Shown here: positions 20,690 to 29,205 of the stretch, one piece after another
How the letters are laid out: each line of letters starts with the position of its first letter
Numbering within the stretch: position 1 is the stretch's first letter
NCBI RefSeq assembly: GCF_007833275.1
Contig: NZ_CP042241.1
Location: 1,550,001-1,614,000, forward strand
Source: Salarchaeum sp. JOR-1
GTDB taxonomy: Archaea; Halobacteriota; Halobacteria; Halobacteriales; Halobacteriaceae
Direction: 5' to 3'
Length of the DNA stretch: 64,000 bases
The notes under the pieces: model-generated
What the model was told of the DNA's origin: nothing
What the model saw: the letters and a program-made list of their open reading frames with translations, nothing else
Databases searched by the model: none
Program-made: the position numbers and the translations under genes

Positions 20690-21610
20690 ATGTCTCGTTC
20701 AGTTCGCATCATCGGCGCGCCCTCCGACTACGGCGCGAACCGACGCGGCGTCGACATGGGCCCGTCCGCCATCCGGTACGCGGGACTCGCCGACCAGATA
20801 GCGTCGACCGGCGCGAGAACGACCGACGCGGGCGACCTCGCCGTCCCGCGGGCCGAGGAGCGCGACCCCGACCGGGAACGCCCCGCCTCGGGCCGCGCGA
20901 AGTTCCTCCGGGAGACCCGGGAGGTCGCGGAGGAACTCGCGGACGAGGTCGCGGACTCCATCGCGGACGGCGACCTCCCGCTCGCGCTCGGCGGCGACCA
21001 CTCCATCGCCATCGGCAGCCTCGTCGGGAGCGCGCGCGACGCCGAGGTCGGCGCCATCTGGTTCGACGCGCACGGCGACTTCAACACGCCCGAGACCAGT
21101 CCGTCCGGGAACGTCCACGGGATGCCGCTCGCGGCCGCGCTCGGCAAGGACGGGTTCGCGGACATGGAGTGGGCGAACGCCACCGGATTGCGCGAGGAGA
21201 ACGTCGCGCTCGTCGGCCTGCGGTCGCTCGACGCGGACGAGCGCGCGGACATCCGGGACAGCGAGATGACGGCGTTCACGATGAGCGACATCGACGAGCG
21301 CGGCCTGCTCACCGTCGTGGACGAAGCCATCGACATCGCCAGCCGGGGGGTCGAGGGCGTGCACGTCAGCCTCGACCTCGACTGGCTCGACCCGAACGAA
21401 GCGCCCGGCGTCGGAACGCCCGTCCGCGGCGGCGTCACGTACCGGGAGGCGCACGCGGCGCTCGAACGCCTCGCCGACCGCGACCGGGCGGACGGCGTGC
21501 TGCGCAGCCTCGAACTCGTGGAAGTGAACCCGATTCTGGACGAGCGCAACCAGACCGCGGAGATGGCGGCCGAACTCGCGGCGAGCGCGCTCGGCAAACG
21601 CATCCTCTAG
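20690..21610 (+). CDS. rocF: Arginase (ureohydrolase family)
   Basis: 306 residues of the Mn2+-dependent arginase/agmatinase family. Metal motifs are GGDHSIAIGS, WFDAHGDFNT and SLDLDWLDP. The segment TSPSGNVHGMPLAAALG is the arginase rather than agmatinase version of the substrate loop, so hydrolysis of arginine to ornithine and urea is preferred. It sits 25 bases after the epimerase gene and just ahead of proCBA, which may link arginine breakdown to the glutamate/proline pool. An inverted repeat GCGCTT-N5-AAGCGC at 21623-21639 follows the stop. Confidence 0.88.
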   Translation: MSRSVRIIGAPSDYGANRRGVDMGPSAIRYAGLADQIASTGARTTDAGDLAVPRAEERDPDRERPASGRAKFLRETREVAEELADEVADSIADGDLPLALGGDHSIAIGSLVGSARDAEVGAIWFDAHGDFNTPETSPSGNVHGMPLAAALGKDGFADMEWANATGLREENVALVGLRSLDADERADIRDSEMTAFTMSDIDERGLLTVVDEAIDIASRGVEGVHVSLDLDWLDPNEAPGVGTPVRGGVTYREAHAALERLADRDRADGVLRSLELVEVNPILDERNQTAEMAAELAASALGKRIL

Positions 21611-21644
21611 GCAGGCCGTCACGCGCTTGCGCTAAGCGCAGTCC

Positions 21645-21650
21645 CTATAC
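21645..21650 (+). promoter_or_regulatory. TATA-like element of proCBA
   Basis: CTATAC is centred about 27 bases before the proC ATG at 21674, consistent with a leaderless transcript separate from the arginase mRNA. Confidence 0.45.
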
Positions 21651-21673
21651 TCGTCTATCCCGTCTCCCCACGT

Positions 21674-22447
21674 ATGACACGCGTGAGTGTGATCGGCTGC
21701 GGGAACATGGGCGGGGCGTTCGTCCGCGGACTCGCACGGACGGACGGCTACCACGTGACGGCTATCGACCTCGACGAGGACGCGCTCGCCGAGGTCGCGC
21801 CGTTCGCGGCCGAGACGACCACCGACATCGAGGCGGCCCGGGACGCGGACGTCGTGGTTATCGCGGTGAAGCCCGACGTCGTCCCGCACGTCCTCGACGA
21901 CCTCGACCTCCGCGCGGGCCAGACGCTCGTCACGGTCGCCGCGGGCGTCTCCCGCGGGTTCGTGGACGCGCGAACGGACGCGGACGTGGTGCGGGTGATG
22001 CCGAACCTCGCGGCCGCCAGCCGCGACATGGCCGCGGCGGTCACCGAGGAAGGCGTGACGGACGATGTCCGCGACATCCTGGACGCGCTCGGCGAGTACG
22101 TCGAGGTGCCCGAGGAACAGATGGACACGGCGACCGCGGTGAACGGGAGCGGGCCGGCGTTCGCGTTCTACCTCATCGAGGCGGTGAAGGACGCGGGCGT
22201 GGACGGCGGCCTCGACCCCGAGCAGGCCGAGGTGCTGGCGGCGCAGACGTTCAAGGGCGCGGCGGAGACCGTGCTGCGCGACGACCGGACCGTCGACGAA
22301 CTCATCGACGCCGTCTGCTCGCCGAACGGCACCACCATCGAGGGGATGGACGTCCTCTGGGACAGCGACGCCGACGCGGCCGTCCGGGCGGCGGTCGACG
22401 CGGCCGAGAAGCGCTCTCGGGAACTCGCAGACGACTACGATGAGTGA
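21674..22447 (+). CDS. proC: Pyrroline-5-carboxylate reductase
   Basis: 257 residues. Last step of proline synthesis, reducing pyrroline-5-carboxylate with NAD(P)H. The Rossmann motif [16 protein letters not shown] is at the N-terminus, and the C-terminal signature region includes [16 protein letters not shown] and [14 protein letters not shown]. It is first of the three-gene operon proC-proB-proA and overlaps proB by 8 bases. Confidence 0.95.
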   Translation: MTRVSVIGCGNMGGAFVRGLARTDGYHVTAIDLDEDALAEVAPFAAETTTDIEAARDADVVVIAVKPDVVPHVLDDLDLRAGQTLVTVAAGVSRGFVDARTDADVVRVMPNLAAASRDMAAAVTEEGVTDDVRDILDALGEYVEVPEEQMDTATAVNGSGPAFAFYLIEAVKDAGVDGGLDPEQAEVLAAQTFKGAAETVLRDDRTVDELIDAVCSPNGTTIEGMDVLWDSDADAAVRAAVDAAEKRSRELADDYDE

Positions 22448-23300
22448 GGAACGAACCGTCGCGCGCGTCAGCCCCGAGCGCGTCGAGCGGGCGCGCGAGC
22501 GGGCGGCGAGCGCCGAGCGCGTCGTCGTGAAGGCGGGCACGAACTCGCTCACGGACGAGCGCTCGCGGCTCGACCGCGAGAAGCTCGACAAGCTCGTGGA
22601 CGACATCGTCGACCTCCGCGAGCGCGGGAGGGACGTCCTCCTGGTGTCGTCGGGCGCGGTCGGCGCGGGTATCGGCCGCATCGACGCCATCGAAGACCTC
22701 GACCGGGAGAGTCACACGCTGGAGGAGAGCCAGGCGCTCTCGACGGTGGGGCAGAGCCACCTGATGCGGCACTACACGCGGAGTTTCGAGCGCTACGACC
22801 AGAAGATAGCCCAGCTCCTCCTCACCGAGCACGACCTCTCGAACCCCGAGCGGTTCACGAACGTCCGGAACACCGTCGACACGCTGCTCGACTGGGGCGT
22901 CGTCCCCATCATCAACGAGAACGACGCGGTCGCCACCGAGGAGATCCGCATCGGCGACAACGACATGCTCTCTTCGTCCGTCGCTATCGGCGTCGGCGTC
23001 GACCTCCTCGTCACGCTGACCGACGTGGACGGGGTGTACACGGGGAATCCGAAGCACGACGCGGACGCCCACCGCATCGAGGCGGTCGGCGAGAACTACG
23101 ACGAGGTTCAGCGCGTCATCGAGGAGACGGCGACCGGGTCGTTCGGCGGCATCCTGACGAAGGTCGAACGGGCGCGCGCCGCCGCCGAGCACGGCATCCC
23201 CGCGGTCATCGCGGGCTCGGCGACGCCGGACGTCCTCGACAGAATCGCCACCGGGAAGCCCGCGGGCACCGTATTCGTCCCCATCGAGAACGATGACTGA
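22440..23300 (+). CDS. proB: Glutamate 5-kinase
   Basis: 286 residues. First step of proline synthesis, phosphorylating glutamate. The amino-acid-kinase domain shows [39 protein letters not shown] and GDNDMLSS. The C-terminal PUA domain of many bacterial ProB proteins is absent, as in other short forms. A long charged N-terminus precedes the first strand. It overlaps proC and proA by 8 bases each. Confidence 0.95.
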   Translation: MSEERTVARVSPERVERARERAASAERVVVKAGTNSLTDERSRLDREKLDKLVDDIVDLRERGRDVLLVSSGAVGAGIGRIDAIEDLDRESHTLEESQALSTVGQSHLMRHYTRSFERYDQKIAQLLLTEHDLSNPERFTNVRNTVDTLLDWGVVPIINENDAVATEEIRIGDNDMLSSSVAIGVGVDLLVTLTDVDGVYTGNPKHDADAHRIEAVGENYDEVQRVIEETATGSFGGILTKVERARAAAEHGIPAVIAGSATPDVLDRIATGKPAGTVFVPIENDD

Positions 23301-24615
23301 GAGCACACGCGAGAAGGTCGACGCGGCGGAGCGCGCGGCGCTCGACCTCGCGAACGTCTCTGAAGCGGAACGCAACGACGCCCTCTACGACCTCGCGGAC
23401 GCGCTCCGCGAGCGCACCGACGAGATACTGGACGCGAACGAACTCGACGTGGACGCGGCCGAGGCGGCGCACGAGCGCGGCGAGTACTCCGCGGCGCTCG
23501 TCGACCGCCTCCGCCTCGACGAGTCGAAGGTCGAGGACATCGCGGGGATGGTGGAGTCCGTCGCGGGCCAGGACGACCCGCTCGGTCGCACGCTCTCCGC
23601 GCGGGAACTCGACGACGGCCTCGACCTCTACAAGGTCTCCGTGCCCATCGGCGTCGTCGCCACCGTCTTCGAGTCGCGGCCGGACGCGCTCGTCCAGATC
23701 GCGGCGCTCGCCCTCAAATCCGGGAACGCCGTCATCCTGAAGGGCGGGAGCGAGGCGAGCGAGTCGAACCGCGTCCTCTACGACATCATCACCGAGGTCG
23801 CCGACGACGTGTCCCCGGGCTGGGCGCAGCTCATCGAGGCCCGCGAGGACGTGGACAGACTCCTCGACATGGACGACAGCGTCGACCTCGTGATGCCGCG
23901 CGGCTCCTCGGAGTTCGTCTCCTACATCCAGGACAACACCCAGATTCCCGTGCTCGGCCACACCGAGGGCGTCTGTCACGTGTTCGTGGACGACGACGCC
24001 GACCTCGACATGGCCGCGGACGTGGCGTTCGACGCGAAAGTCCAGTACCCCGCGGTGTGTAACGCCGTCGAGACCCTGCTCGTCCACGAGTCGATCGCCC
24101 CCGAGTTCCTGCCCGGGATGGTGGAGCGCTACCGGGAGGCGGGCGTGACGCTCCGCGGCGACGAACAGACGCGCGACATCGTGGACGTCGATCCCGTGAC
24201 GGCGGACGACTGGGACAGCGAGTACGGCGACCTCGAACTCGCCGTTAAGGTCGTCGCGGACGTGTACGACGCCGTCGACCACGTGAACGCGCACGGGTCG
24301 AAGCACACCGAGTCCATCCTCACGGAGAACGACGAGCACGCCGCGGTGTTCATGCAGGGCATCGACGCGGCGAGCGTCTTCCACAACGCCTCCACGCGGT
24401 TCGCGGACGGCTACCGGTACGGCCTCGGCGCGGAGGTCGGCATCAGCACCGGGAAGACCCACGCCCGCGGCCCCGTCGGTCTGGACGGCCTCACCACCTA
24501 CAAGTACTACCTGGAGGGCGACGGCCACCTCGTCGCCACGTACTCCGGCGAGGACGCCCGCCAGTTCACGCACGAGGAGTTCGACGGCGAGTGGACGCCC
24601 GGCCGCGGCCGGTAG
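23293..24615 (+). CDS. proA: Glutamate-5-semialdehyde dehydrogenase
   Basis: 440 residues. Reduces glutamyl phosphate to the semialdehyde in proline synthesis. It has the aldehyde-dehydrogenase fold with the substrate-anchoring [30 protein letters not shown], and the catalytic Cys in [17 protein letters not shown] (about residue 256). The C-terminal signature is [18 protein letters not shown]. Its start overlaps proB. Carrying all three genes implies proline prototrophy by the glutamate route. Confidence 0.95.
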   Translation: MTESTREKVDAAERAALDLANVSEAERNDALYDLADALRERTDEILDANELDVDAAEAAHERGEYSAALVDRLRLDESKVEDIAGMVESVAGQDDPLGRTLSARELDDGLDLYKVSVPIGVVATVFESRPDALVQIAALALKSGNAVILKGGSEASESNRVLYDIITEVADDVSPGWAQLIEAREDVDRLLDMDDSVDLVMPRGSSEFVSYIQDNTQIPVLGHTEGVCHVFVDDDADLDMAADVAFDAKVQYPAVCNAVETLLVHESIAPEFLPGMVERYREAGVTLRGDEQTRDIVDVDPVTADDWDSEYGDLELAVKVVADVYDAVDHVNAHGSKHTESILTENDEHAAVFMQGIDAASVFHNASTRFADGYRYGLGAEVGISTGKTHARGPVGLDGLTTYKYYLEGDGHLVATYSGEDARQFTHEEFDGEWTPGRGR

Positions 24616-24655
24616 CGACGCAACCCCTCAACGGCGCGTTCCCGAACTGGTGGGT

Positions 24656-24742
24656 ATGGATCGTCGCCCCGCCCGCCGACTGTTCTGGCTGGAACCGGAG
24701 ACGCTCACCGGCCGCCGCTTCGACCAATTCTCGATAGGGTAG
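24656..24742 (+). CDS. Possible 28-residue ORF after proA
   Basis: ATG 24656 opens MDRRPARRLFWLEPETL and stops at TAG 24740-24742, three bases before the convergent exporter gene stop. There is no clear TATA and no known family. It fills the gap neatly but is short enough to be chance. Confidence 0.2.
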   Translation: MDRRPARRLFWLEPETLTGRRFDQFSIG

Positions 24743-24745
24743 CGC

Positions 24746-27262
24746 TCACTCGGCGACCGCGGCGTCCGTGTACCGCGTCCAGGCGACGAGGAGGCTTGGG
24801 AGGACGAGCACGCTCGCGAGGAACGCGTACGCGATGGCGACGCTCGTCACGAACCCGAAGCGCTGGAGCGAGGGGACGAGCGCGAGCGCGAGCACGCCGA
24901 ACCCGGCGACGGTGGTGGCCGCGCTGGCGAGGAGCGCGCCGCCCGTTCCCGTCAGGGTTCGGGAGAGCGCGTCCGGGGCGTTCTCGCCGTCGTACTCGTC
25001 CACGAACCGCTCGCCGATGTGGATGGCGTAGTCCACGCCGATGCCGATGCCGATGGCGGCGATGATGGCGGTCTCGGTGGTGTACGCGAGTCCGGCGAGG
25101 TACATCGTGCCGAACAGCCACGCCTGCGCGGCGACGACGGGTGCGAGCACGACCGCGCCGAGCGTCAACGAGCGATAGCGCGTCCAGAAGATGACGGTGA
25201 GGAACGCGAGGATGACGCCCGCGGTGATGAGGAATCCCTCGACGAGCGTCCGGAGCACGCTCTGCTGGACGACGTAGCTCACGATGGGCTGGCCGGTCGC
25301 GATGGTCGAGACGCCGCTCTCGGACTCGACGGTTTCGGCGACCGCGCGCAGGCCGCCCGCCACTGTCTCGGGTTCGGCGCTCCCGGAGACGGAGACGGCG
25401 ACGCGGAGCGCGCGGTAGTCGCCGTTTTCGCGGGCGATCACGGCGGCCGCGTCGTCCGGTGCTGCGCTGTAGATGGCGTCGTAGACCGAGGCGAGGTTCC
25501 GGTCGGGAACGCCGTCGCCGTCGGTGTCGGCGTCCGCGACGACGGCGGCGACGGTGTCGTTGCGGGCGGCGACGGCCTCGATGGTTTCGAGCGGGCCGGT
25601 CGCGGCGAGACGTCCGTCAGCGAGCGTGACGGTGGCCCTGGCGTCCCGGAGGTCGGCGCGGCCCGCCGCGATCGCGTCGAGCGTTCCCGGCTTCGTCACG
25701 TCTCCCCGTAAGAGCAGGATGGCCGTGGACTGCGCGCGATCTTGAACGAACGCGTTCTGGAGGTACTGGGCGTGCTCGACGAGGCTGTAGTCGCTCGGCT
25801 GGAACGCCTCAGGCAGAGAATCCATCCACTCGGGGGAGTCACGGGGGAGGAAGTCGGTTCGGTCGGTGGAGGTGTCGATGTCCGTGACCACCGCGCCGCC
25901 GGCGACGGTGAGGACGAGCGCGACGGAGAGAATCGCGCGCGGGGAGCGCCGCGCGGCGGTCGCGCCGACGCCGAGCAGTCGGCCCGCGAGGCCGCCGCGG
26001 CCGAACGGGGACGCCCTGCGGTCGAGGCCCACGCGGGCGAGGAGGCCGTCGAGTTCGAGTTTGAGCGCGGGCAGGAGCAGGGCGAACACGATGAAGGCGG
26101 CGGCGATACCGGCGGCGCTCACGAGGCCGAAGTCCCGGATCGACCCGACGGGGCTGACGGCGTTCGAGAGGAAGCCGACGGCGGTGGTGAACGTCGCCGC
26201 GCCGATGGCGACGACGACGCCGGCGAGGCCGCGGCGCATCGCCTCGCGGCGGGAGCGCGAGGGGTCGTCCGCGCGGGCTTCCCGGTAGCGCATCACGACG
26301 TGGAGCGCGTAGTCGATGGAGAGGCCGACGAGGAGGAACGGGACGGCGATGAGGATCTGGGTGAGGCCGATGCCCGCCCAGCCCATGAACCCGAACATCC
26401 AGACGAGCGTGAGCGCGACGCCGAGCAGGCCGTACAGCACGTCCGCCACGTCGCGGTACGCGAACCCGAGGACGGCGATGATGAGGAGGAACGCGACGGG
26501 CGAGATGATGGCGAAGCTCTCGCCGGTAGCCTGCGTGCTCTCCTCGCTCACGATGCCCGCGCCGAACACGAAGCTCTCGCCGGGGAGGGTGTCGGCGGCG
26601 ATAGCCTTGAGGTCGAGTTGGGCGGCGGCGACGGCGTCGGGGAGGCCGTCGCCCGTCGCGCCGGTGGTGTCCTGGAAGACGTAGACGACCCGGGCGTCGG
26701 CGGTCGTCGCGCCCGGCGTGTAGTCGGTCGGGAGGAGCGAGTACGGGTCGATTCCGTGGATCGAGGCGTCGGGGTCGAGCACGCGCGCGACCGTGGTCTC
26801 GACTTCGCTCGCAGTCATCGCCTCCAGCTGGGCGATCTGGGCGTCGAGCGGGGGCGTTGCGGTGGCGTTCGCGCCGTCCTCCGCGCGGATTGCGGCGGTC
26901 GCGACGACCGAGGCGAGGTCGACGAACGCCCGGTCGTCGCGGAGGGTCTGGTTCACGCTCGCGGTGGCTCTCGCCTCCCGCTGGAAGCGGAGGCTGGCGA
27001 GCAGACTCTCTTTCGAGAGCGCGTTCTCGCCGCGCACGACGACCTGTGCGACGGTCGTGTTCTCGCCGCCGGTTCGGAAGTTCTCCTGGGCGTAGTCGTA
27101 CGCGTCGGCCTCCGGGGAGTCGCTGGTGAACCCCGCGATGGTGAGGCCGCCGTCGACGTTCGCCGCGCCCGCGCCGACCGCGAGCGTGGCGACGAGGAGG
27201 ACGGCGACGACGACCTTGCTGTGGGTCGTGACGAACCCCGCGAACCGCGATGCCGGTGACAT
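24746..27262 (-). CDS. RND-superfamily (MMPL/SSD) membrane transporter
   Basis: 838 residues with the duplicated RND layout: one N-terminal helix (VVVAVLLVATLAVGAGA), a large extracytoplasmic loop, a block of five to six helices including GLSIDYALHVVMRYREA, then a second copy with GIGVDYAIHIGERFVDEYDG. The two GxxxDYxxH segments are the sterol-sensing/MMPL signature. It probably exports a lipid or hydrophobic compound using the ion gradient. ATG 27262 is chosen over an in-frame ATG at 27280 because of TATA spacing (27 bases). It shares an AT-rich promoter region with the divergent trmB-type regulator, a likely controller. Confidence 0.87.
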   Translation of the reverse strand: MSPASRFAGFVTTHSKVVVAVLLVATLAVGAGAANVDGGLTIAGFTSDSPEADAYDYAQENFRTGGENTTVAQVVVRGENALSKESLLASLRFQREARATASVNQTLRDDRAFVDLASVVATAAIRAEDGANATATPPLDAQIAQLEAMTASEVETTVARVLDPDASIHGIDPYSLLPTDYTPGATTADARVVYVFQDTTGATGDGLPDAVAAAQLDLKAIAADTLPGESFVFGAGIVSEESTQATGESFAIISPVAFLLIIAVLGFAYRDVADVLYGLLGVALTLVWMFGFMGWAGIGLTQILIAVPFLLVGLSIDYALHVVMRYREARADDPSRSRREAMRRGLAGVVVAIGAATFTTAVGFLSNAVSPVGSIRDFGLVSAAGIAAAFIVFALLLPALKLELDGLLARVGLDRRASPFGRGGLAGRLLGVGATAARRSPRAILSVALVLTVAGGAVVTDIDTSTDRTDFLPRDSPEWMDSLPEAFQPSDYSLVEHAQYLQNAFVQDRAQSTAILLLRGDVTKPGTLDAIAAGRADLRDARATVTLADGRLAATGPLETIEAVAARNDTVAAVVADADTDGDGVPDRNLASVYDAIYSAAPDDAAAVIARENGDYRALRVAVSVSGSAEPETVAGGLRAVAETVESESGVSTIATGQPIVSYVVQQSVLRTLVEGFLITAGVILAFLTVIFWTRYRSLTLGAVVLAPVVAAQAWLFGTMYLAGLAYTTETAIIAAIGIGIGVDYAIHIGERFVDEYDGENAPDALSRTLTGTGGALLASAATTVAGFGVLALALVPSLQRFGFVTSVAIAYAFLASVLVLPSLLVAWTRYTDAAVAE

Positions 27263-27283
27263 ACCGCCGTCTACTCTCACCTA

Positions 27284-27294
27284 CGATATAAATT
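27284..27294. promoter_or_regulatory. Bidirectional TATA element, exporter and trmB-type gene
   Basis: CGATATAAATT reads as ATTTATATCG on the other strand. It is centred about 27 bases from the exporter ATG (27262) and about 24 bases from ATG 27314 of the upstream ORF on the plus strand, so one element could serve both directions. Confidence 0.45.
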
Positions 27295-27313
27295 TTGTAT
27301 TATACTACAACAT

Positions 27314-27385
27314 ATGTCGATCGCGGAGCGGGGTACTGAAGAACCCGCCCGGCGAACACCCGGTACCTGCCGCGAGACACAATGA
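27314..27385 (+). CDS. Candidate 23-codon upstream ORF of the trmB-type gene
   Basis: ATG 27314 opens MSIAERGTEEPARRTP and stops at TGA 27383-27385, which overlaps the regulator ATG at 27382 (ATGA). The only good TATA lies about 24 bases before this ATG, not before the regulator ATG, so the mRNA may begin at the short ORF and the regulator may be translated by coupling. Confidence 0.35.
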   Translation: MSIAERGTEEPARRTPGTCRETQ

Positions 27386-28134
27386 GCACACGAGACGCGG
27401 TCGCCGCCCTGAAACGACTCGGCCTCCCGAACTACCAGGCGCGGGTGTTCGTCGCCCTCCAGGAACTCGGCACGGCCACCGCTCAAGAAGTGAGCGACGC
27501 CTCCGAGGTGCCGCGCTCGCAGGTGTACGGCGCGGCCGACGCCCTCGTCGAACGCGGCCTCGCGGAACTCGTCGAGTCCTCGCCGAAACAGTACCGCGCG
27601 GTGAGCCTCGACGCCGCCCGCACCCAACTCACGGAGCGCCTCGAACGCGAACGCGACGCGGCCTTCGACCACCTCGAAGACCTCCGCACCACCGCGACGA
27701 ACCGCGAGACGACCGGTGCGGTCGCCACCCTCCGCGGCCGCCAACCCATCAGCGACCGCATCGCCGACCTCGTCGCGGACGCCGCGGAGAGCGTGTTCCT
27801 CGTCGCGCCCGCCGAACGCTCCATCACCGACGGCATCGCGGCCGCGCTCCGCGACCGCGCCGCCGACGGCCTCGCCGTCACCGTGTTGAGCGCGGAACCG
27901 AGCGCGCGCGAGCGGTTCGCGAACGCCCCGATTCGCGTGCTCGTGATGGACGACGACCACCCCGCCGACTTCGCGGGGCGCGCGCTGATGGTGGACGACG
28001 AAACCGTCCTGCTCGCCGCCGCCACCGACGGCGGGAGCGGCGAGGAGGCGATGTGGACCGAGCACAGCAGCATCGGCCGCATCCTCGCGCGGTTCATGCA
28101 GTCCGGCGTGGACTCCGGGATGAACCGAACCTAA
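27382..28134 (+). CDS. TrmB-family transcriptional regulator
   Basis: 250 residues. A winged-helix domain (residues 1-80: ALKRLGLPNYQARVFVALQ, ATAQEVSDASEVPRSQVYGA, LVERGLAELVE) is followed by a short coiled coil (ERLERERDAAFDHLEDLR) and a phospholipase-D-like sensor domain (VFLVAPAERSITDGIAAALR, VLVMDDDHPAD). This is the TrmB layout. In haloarchaea such proteins respond to metabolites. Divergent orientation to the RND exporter suggests it controls that gene. There is no TATA at the right distance from its own ATG. Confidence 0.85.
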   Translation: MSTRDAVAALKRLGLPNYQARVFVALQELGTATAQEVSDASEVPRSQVYGAADALVERGLAELVESSPKQYRAVSLDAARTQLTERLERERDAAFDHLEDLRTTATNRETTGAVATLRGRQPISDRIADLVADAAESVFLVAPAERSITDGIAAALRDRAADGLAVTVLSAEPSARERFANAPIRVLVMDDDHPADFAGRALMVDDETVLLAAATDGGSGEEAMWTEHSSIGRILARFMQSGVDSGMNRT

Positions 28135-28187
28135 GTCGTGTTCGCCCCTTGCCGAACCGTTATTCCCGCGAAGGCCCGACTGCGGGT

Positions 28188-29201
28188 ATGAAGCTCTCCG
28201 TCGTCGACCTCTCGCCCGTCCCGCGCGGCGGCACCGCGACCGACGCCTACGCGAACACCATCGAGGCCGCCCAGCAGGCCGAGGAGCTGGGCTTCGAGCG
28301 GTTCTGGGTGGCGGAACACCACGGGCGCGCCGACCGGCTCGCGGGCACGACGCCCGAAGTCCTCCTCGGCCACCTCGCCGCGCACACCGACCGCATCCGC
28401 CTCGGGTCGGGCGCCGTGCTCTTGAACCACTACAGTCCGTTCAAGGTCGCAGAAGAGTTCGGCGCCATCGACGCGCTCGCCCCCGGCCGGGTCGATATCG
28501 GCCTCGGTCGCGCGAACGGGTCGCCGGCCGCCGACCGCGCGCTCGGCACCGAGCGCCACGTCGAGAACCCCGACGACGACCACCGCGAGAAGATCGAGGC
28601 CGTCCTCAGCCACCTCTACGACGACTACCCGCCGGGTCACGCGTACGCCGATCTCCAGGTGCCGCGCTCGGGCGAACGACCGCCGGAGCCGTGGGTGCTC
28701 GGCTCGAGCACCGCGAGCGCGACCATCGCGGGCGAACTCGGCCTTCCCTTCTGCTTCGCGTCCTTCATCCGTCCGCAGTGGGCGCCCGATGCGCTCGACG
28801 CCTACCGCGAGAACTTCGAGCCCTCGTCGCTCGCCGCCGGTATCGACAGCCCGCGGTCGATGGTCGCCGTGAACGCCGTCGCCGCCGACACGAACGACGA
28901 GGCCGCCCGCCTGCGCGCCGTGTCGATGGCCGCCCGCAAACGCCTGCGCCGCGGCGACCTCACGGCCACGCCGACCGTCCCCGACGCCATCGACGAACTC
29001 GGCGGCCTCCCTGACCCGACGCCCGAGACGCTCCCCGAGGACGAGTGGCCGCGCGCGCTCGCCGGTACCCCCGACCGCCTCGACGCCGTCTTCTCCCAGC
29101 TCACCGAGCGTCTCGGCGTCGAAGAAATCATGATTCAGCACACGGTCCCCGACCACGAGACCGGGCTGCGCTCGCACGAACTCCTCGCCGACCTCCTCTA
29201 G
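28188..29201 (+). CDS. LLM-class flavin-dependent oxidoreductase
   Basis: 337 residues of the luciferase-like monooxygenase fold. It starts MKLSVVDLSPVPRGGTA, with FERFWVAEHHG and RIRLGSGAVLLNHYSPFKVAEEF, the pattern of the LLM group with FMN or F420 as cofactor. Its substrate is unknown. It starts 54 bases after the TrmB-type gene and converges with the acyl-CoA synthetase, only four bases separating the stops. Confidence 0.87.
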   Translation: MKLSVVDLSPVPRGGTATDAYANTIEAAQQAEELGFERFWVAEHHGRADRLAGTTPEVLLGHLAAHTDRIRLGSGAVLLNHYSPFKVAEEFGAIDALAPGRVDIGLGRANGSPAADRALGTERHVENPDDDHREKIEAVLSHLYDDYPPGHAYADLQVPRSGERPPEPWVLGSSTASATIAGELGLPFCFASFIRPQWAPDALDAYRENFEPSSLAAGIDSPRSMVAVNAVAADTNDEAARLRAVSMAARKRLRRGDLTATPTVPDAIDELGGLPDPTPETLPEDEWPRALAGTPDRLDAVFSQLTERLGVEEIMIQHTVPDHETGLRSHELLADLL

Positions 29202-29205
29202 CTCG

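Noticed and set aside
25742-27259. 505-residue plus-strand frame opposite the RND exporter
   Set aside because: Its composition (Glu/Asp/Arg/Gly repeats) is the antisense of membrane-helix codons; no motif.
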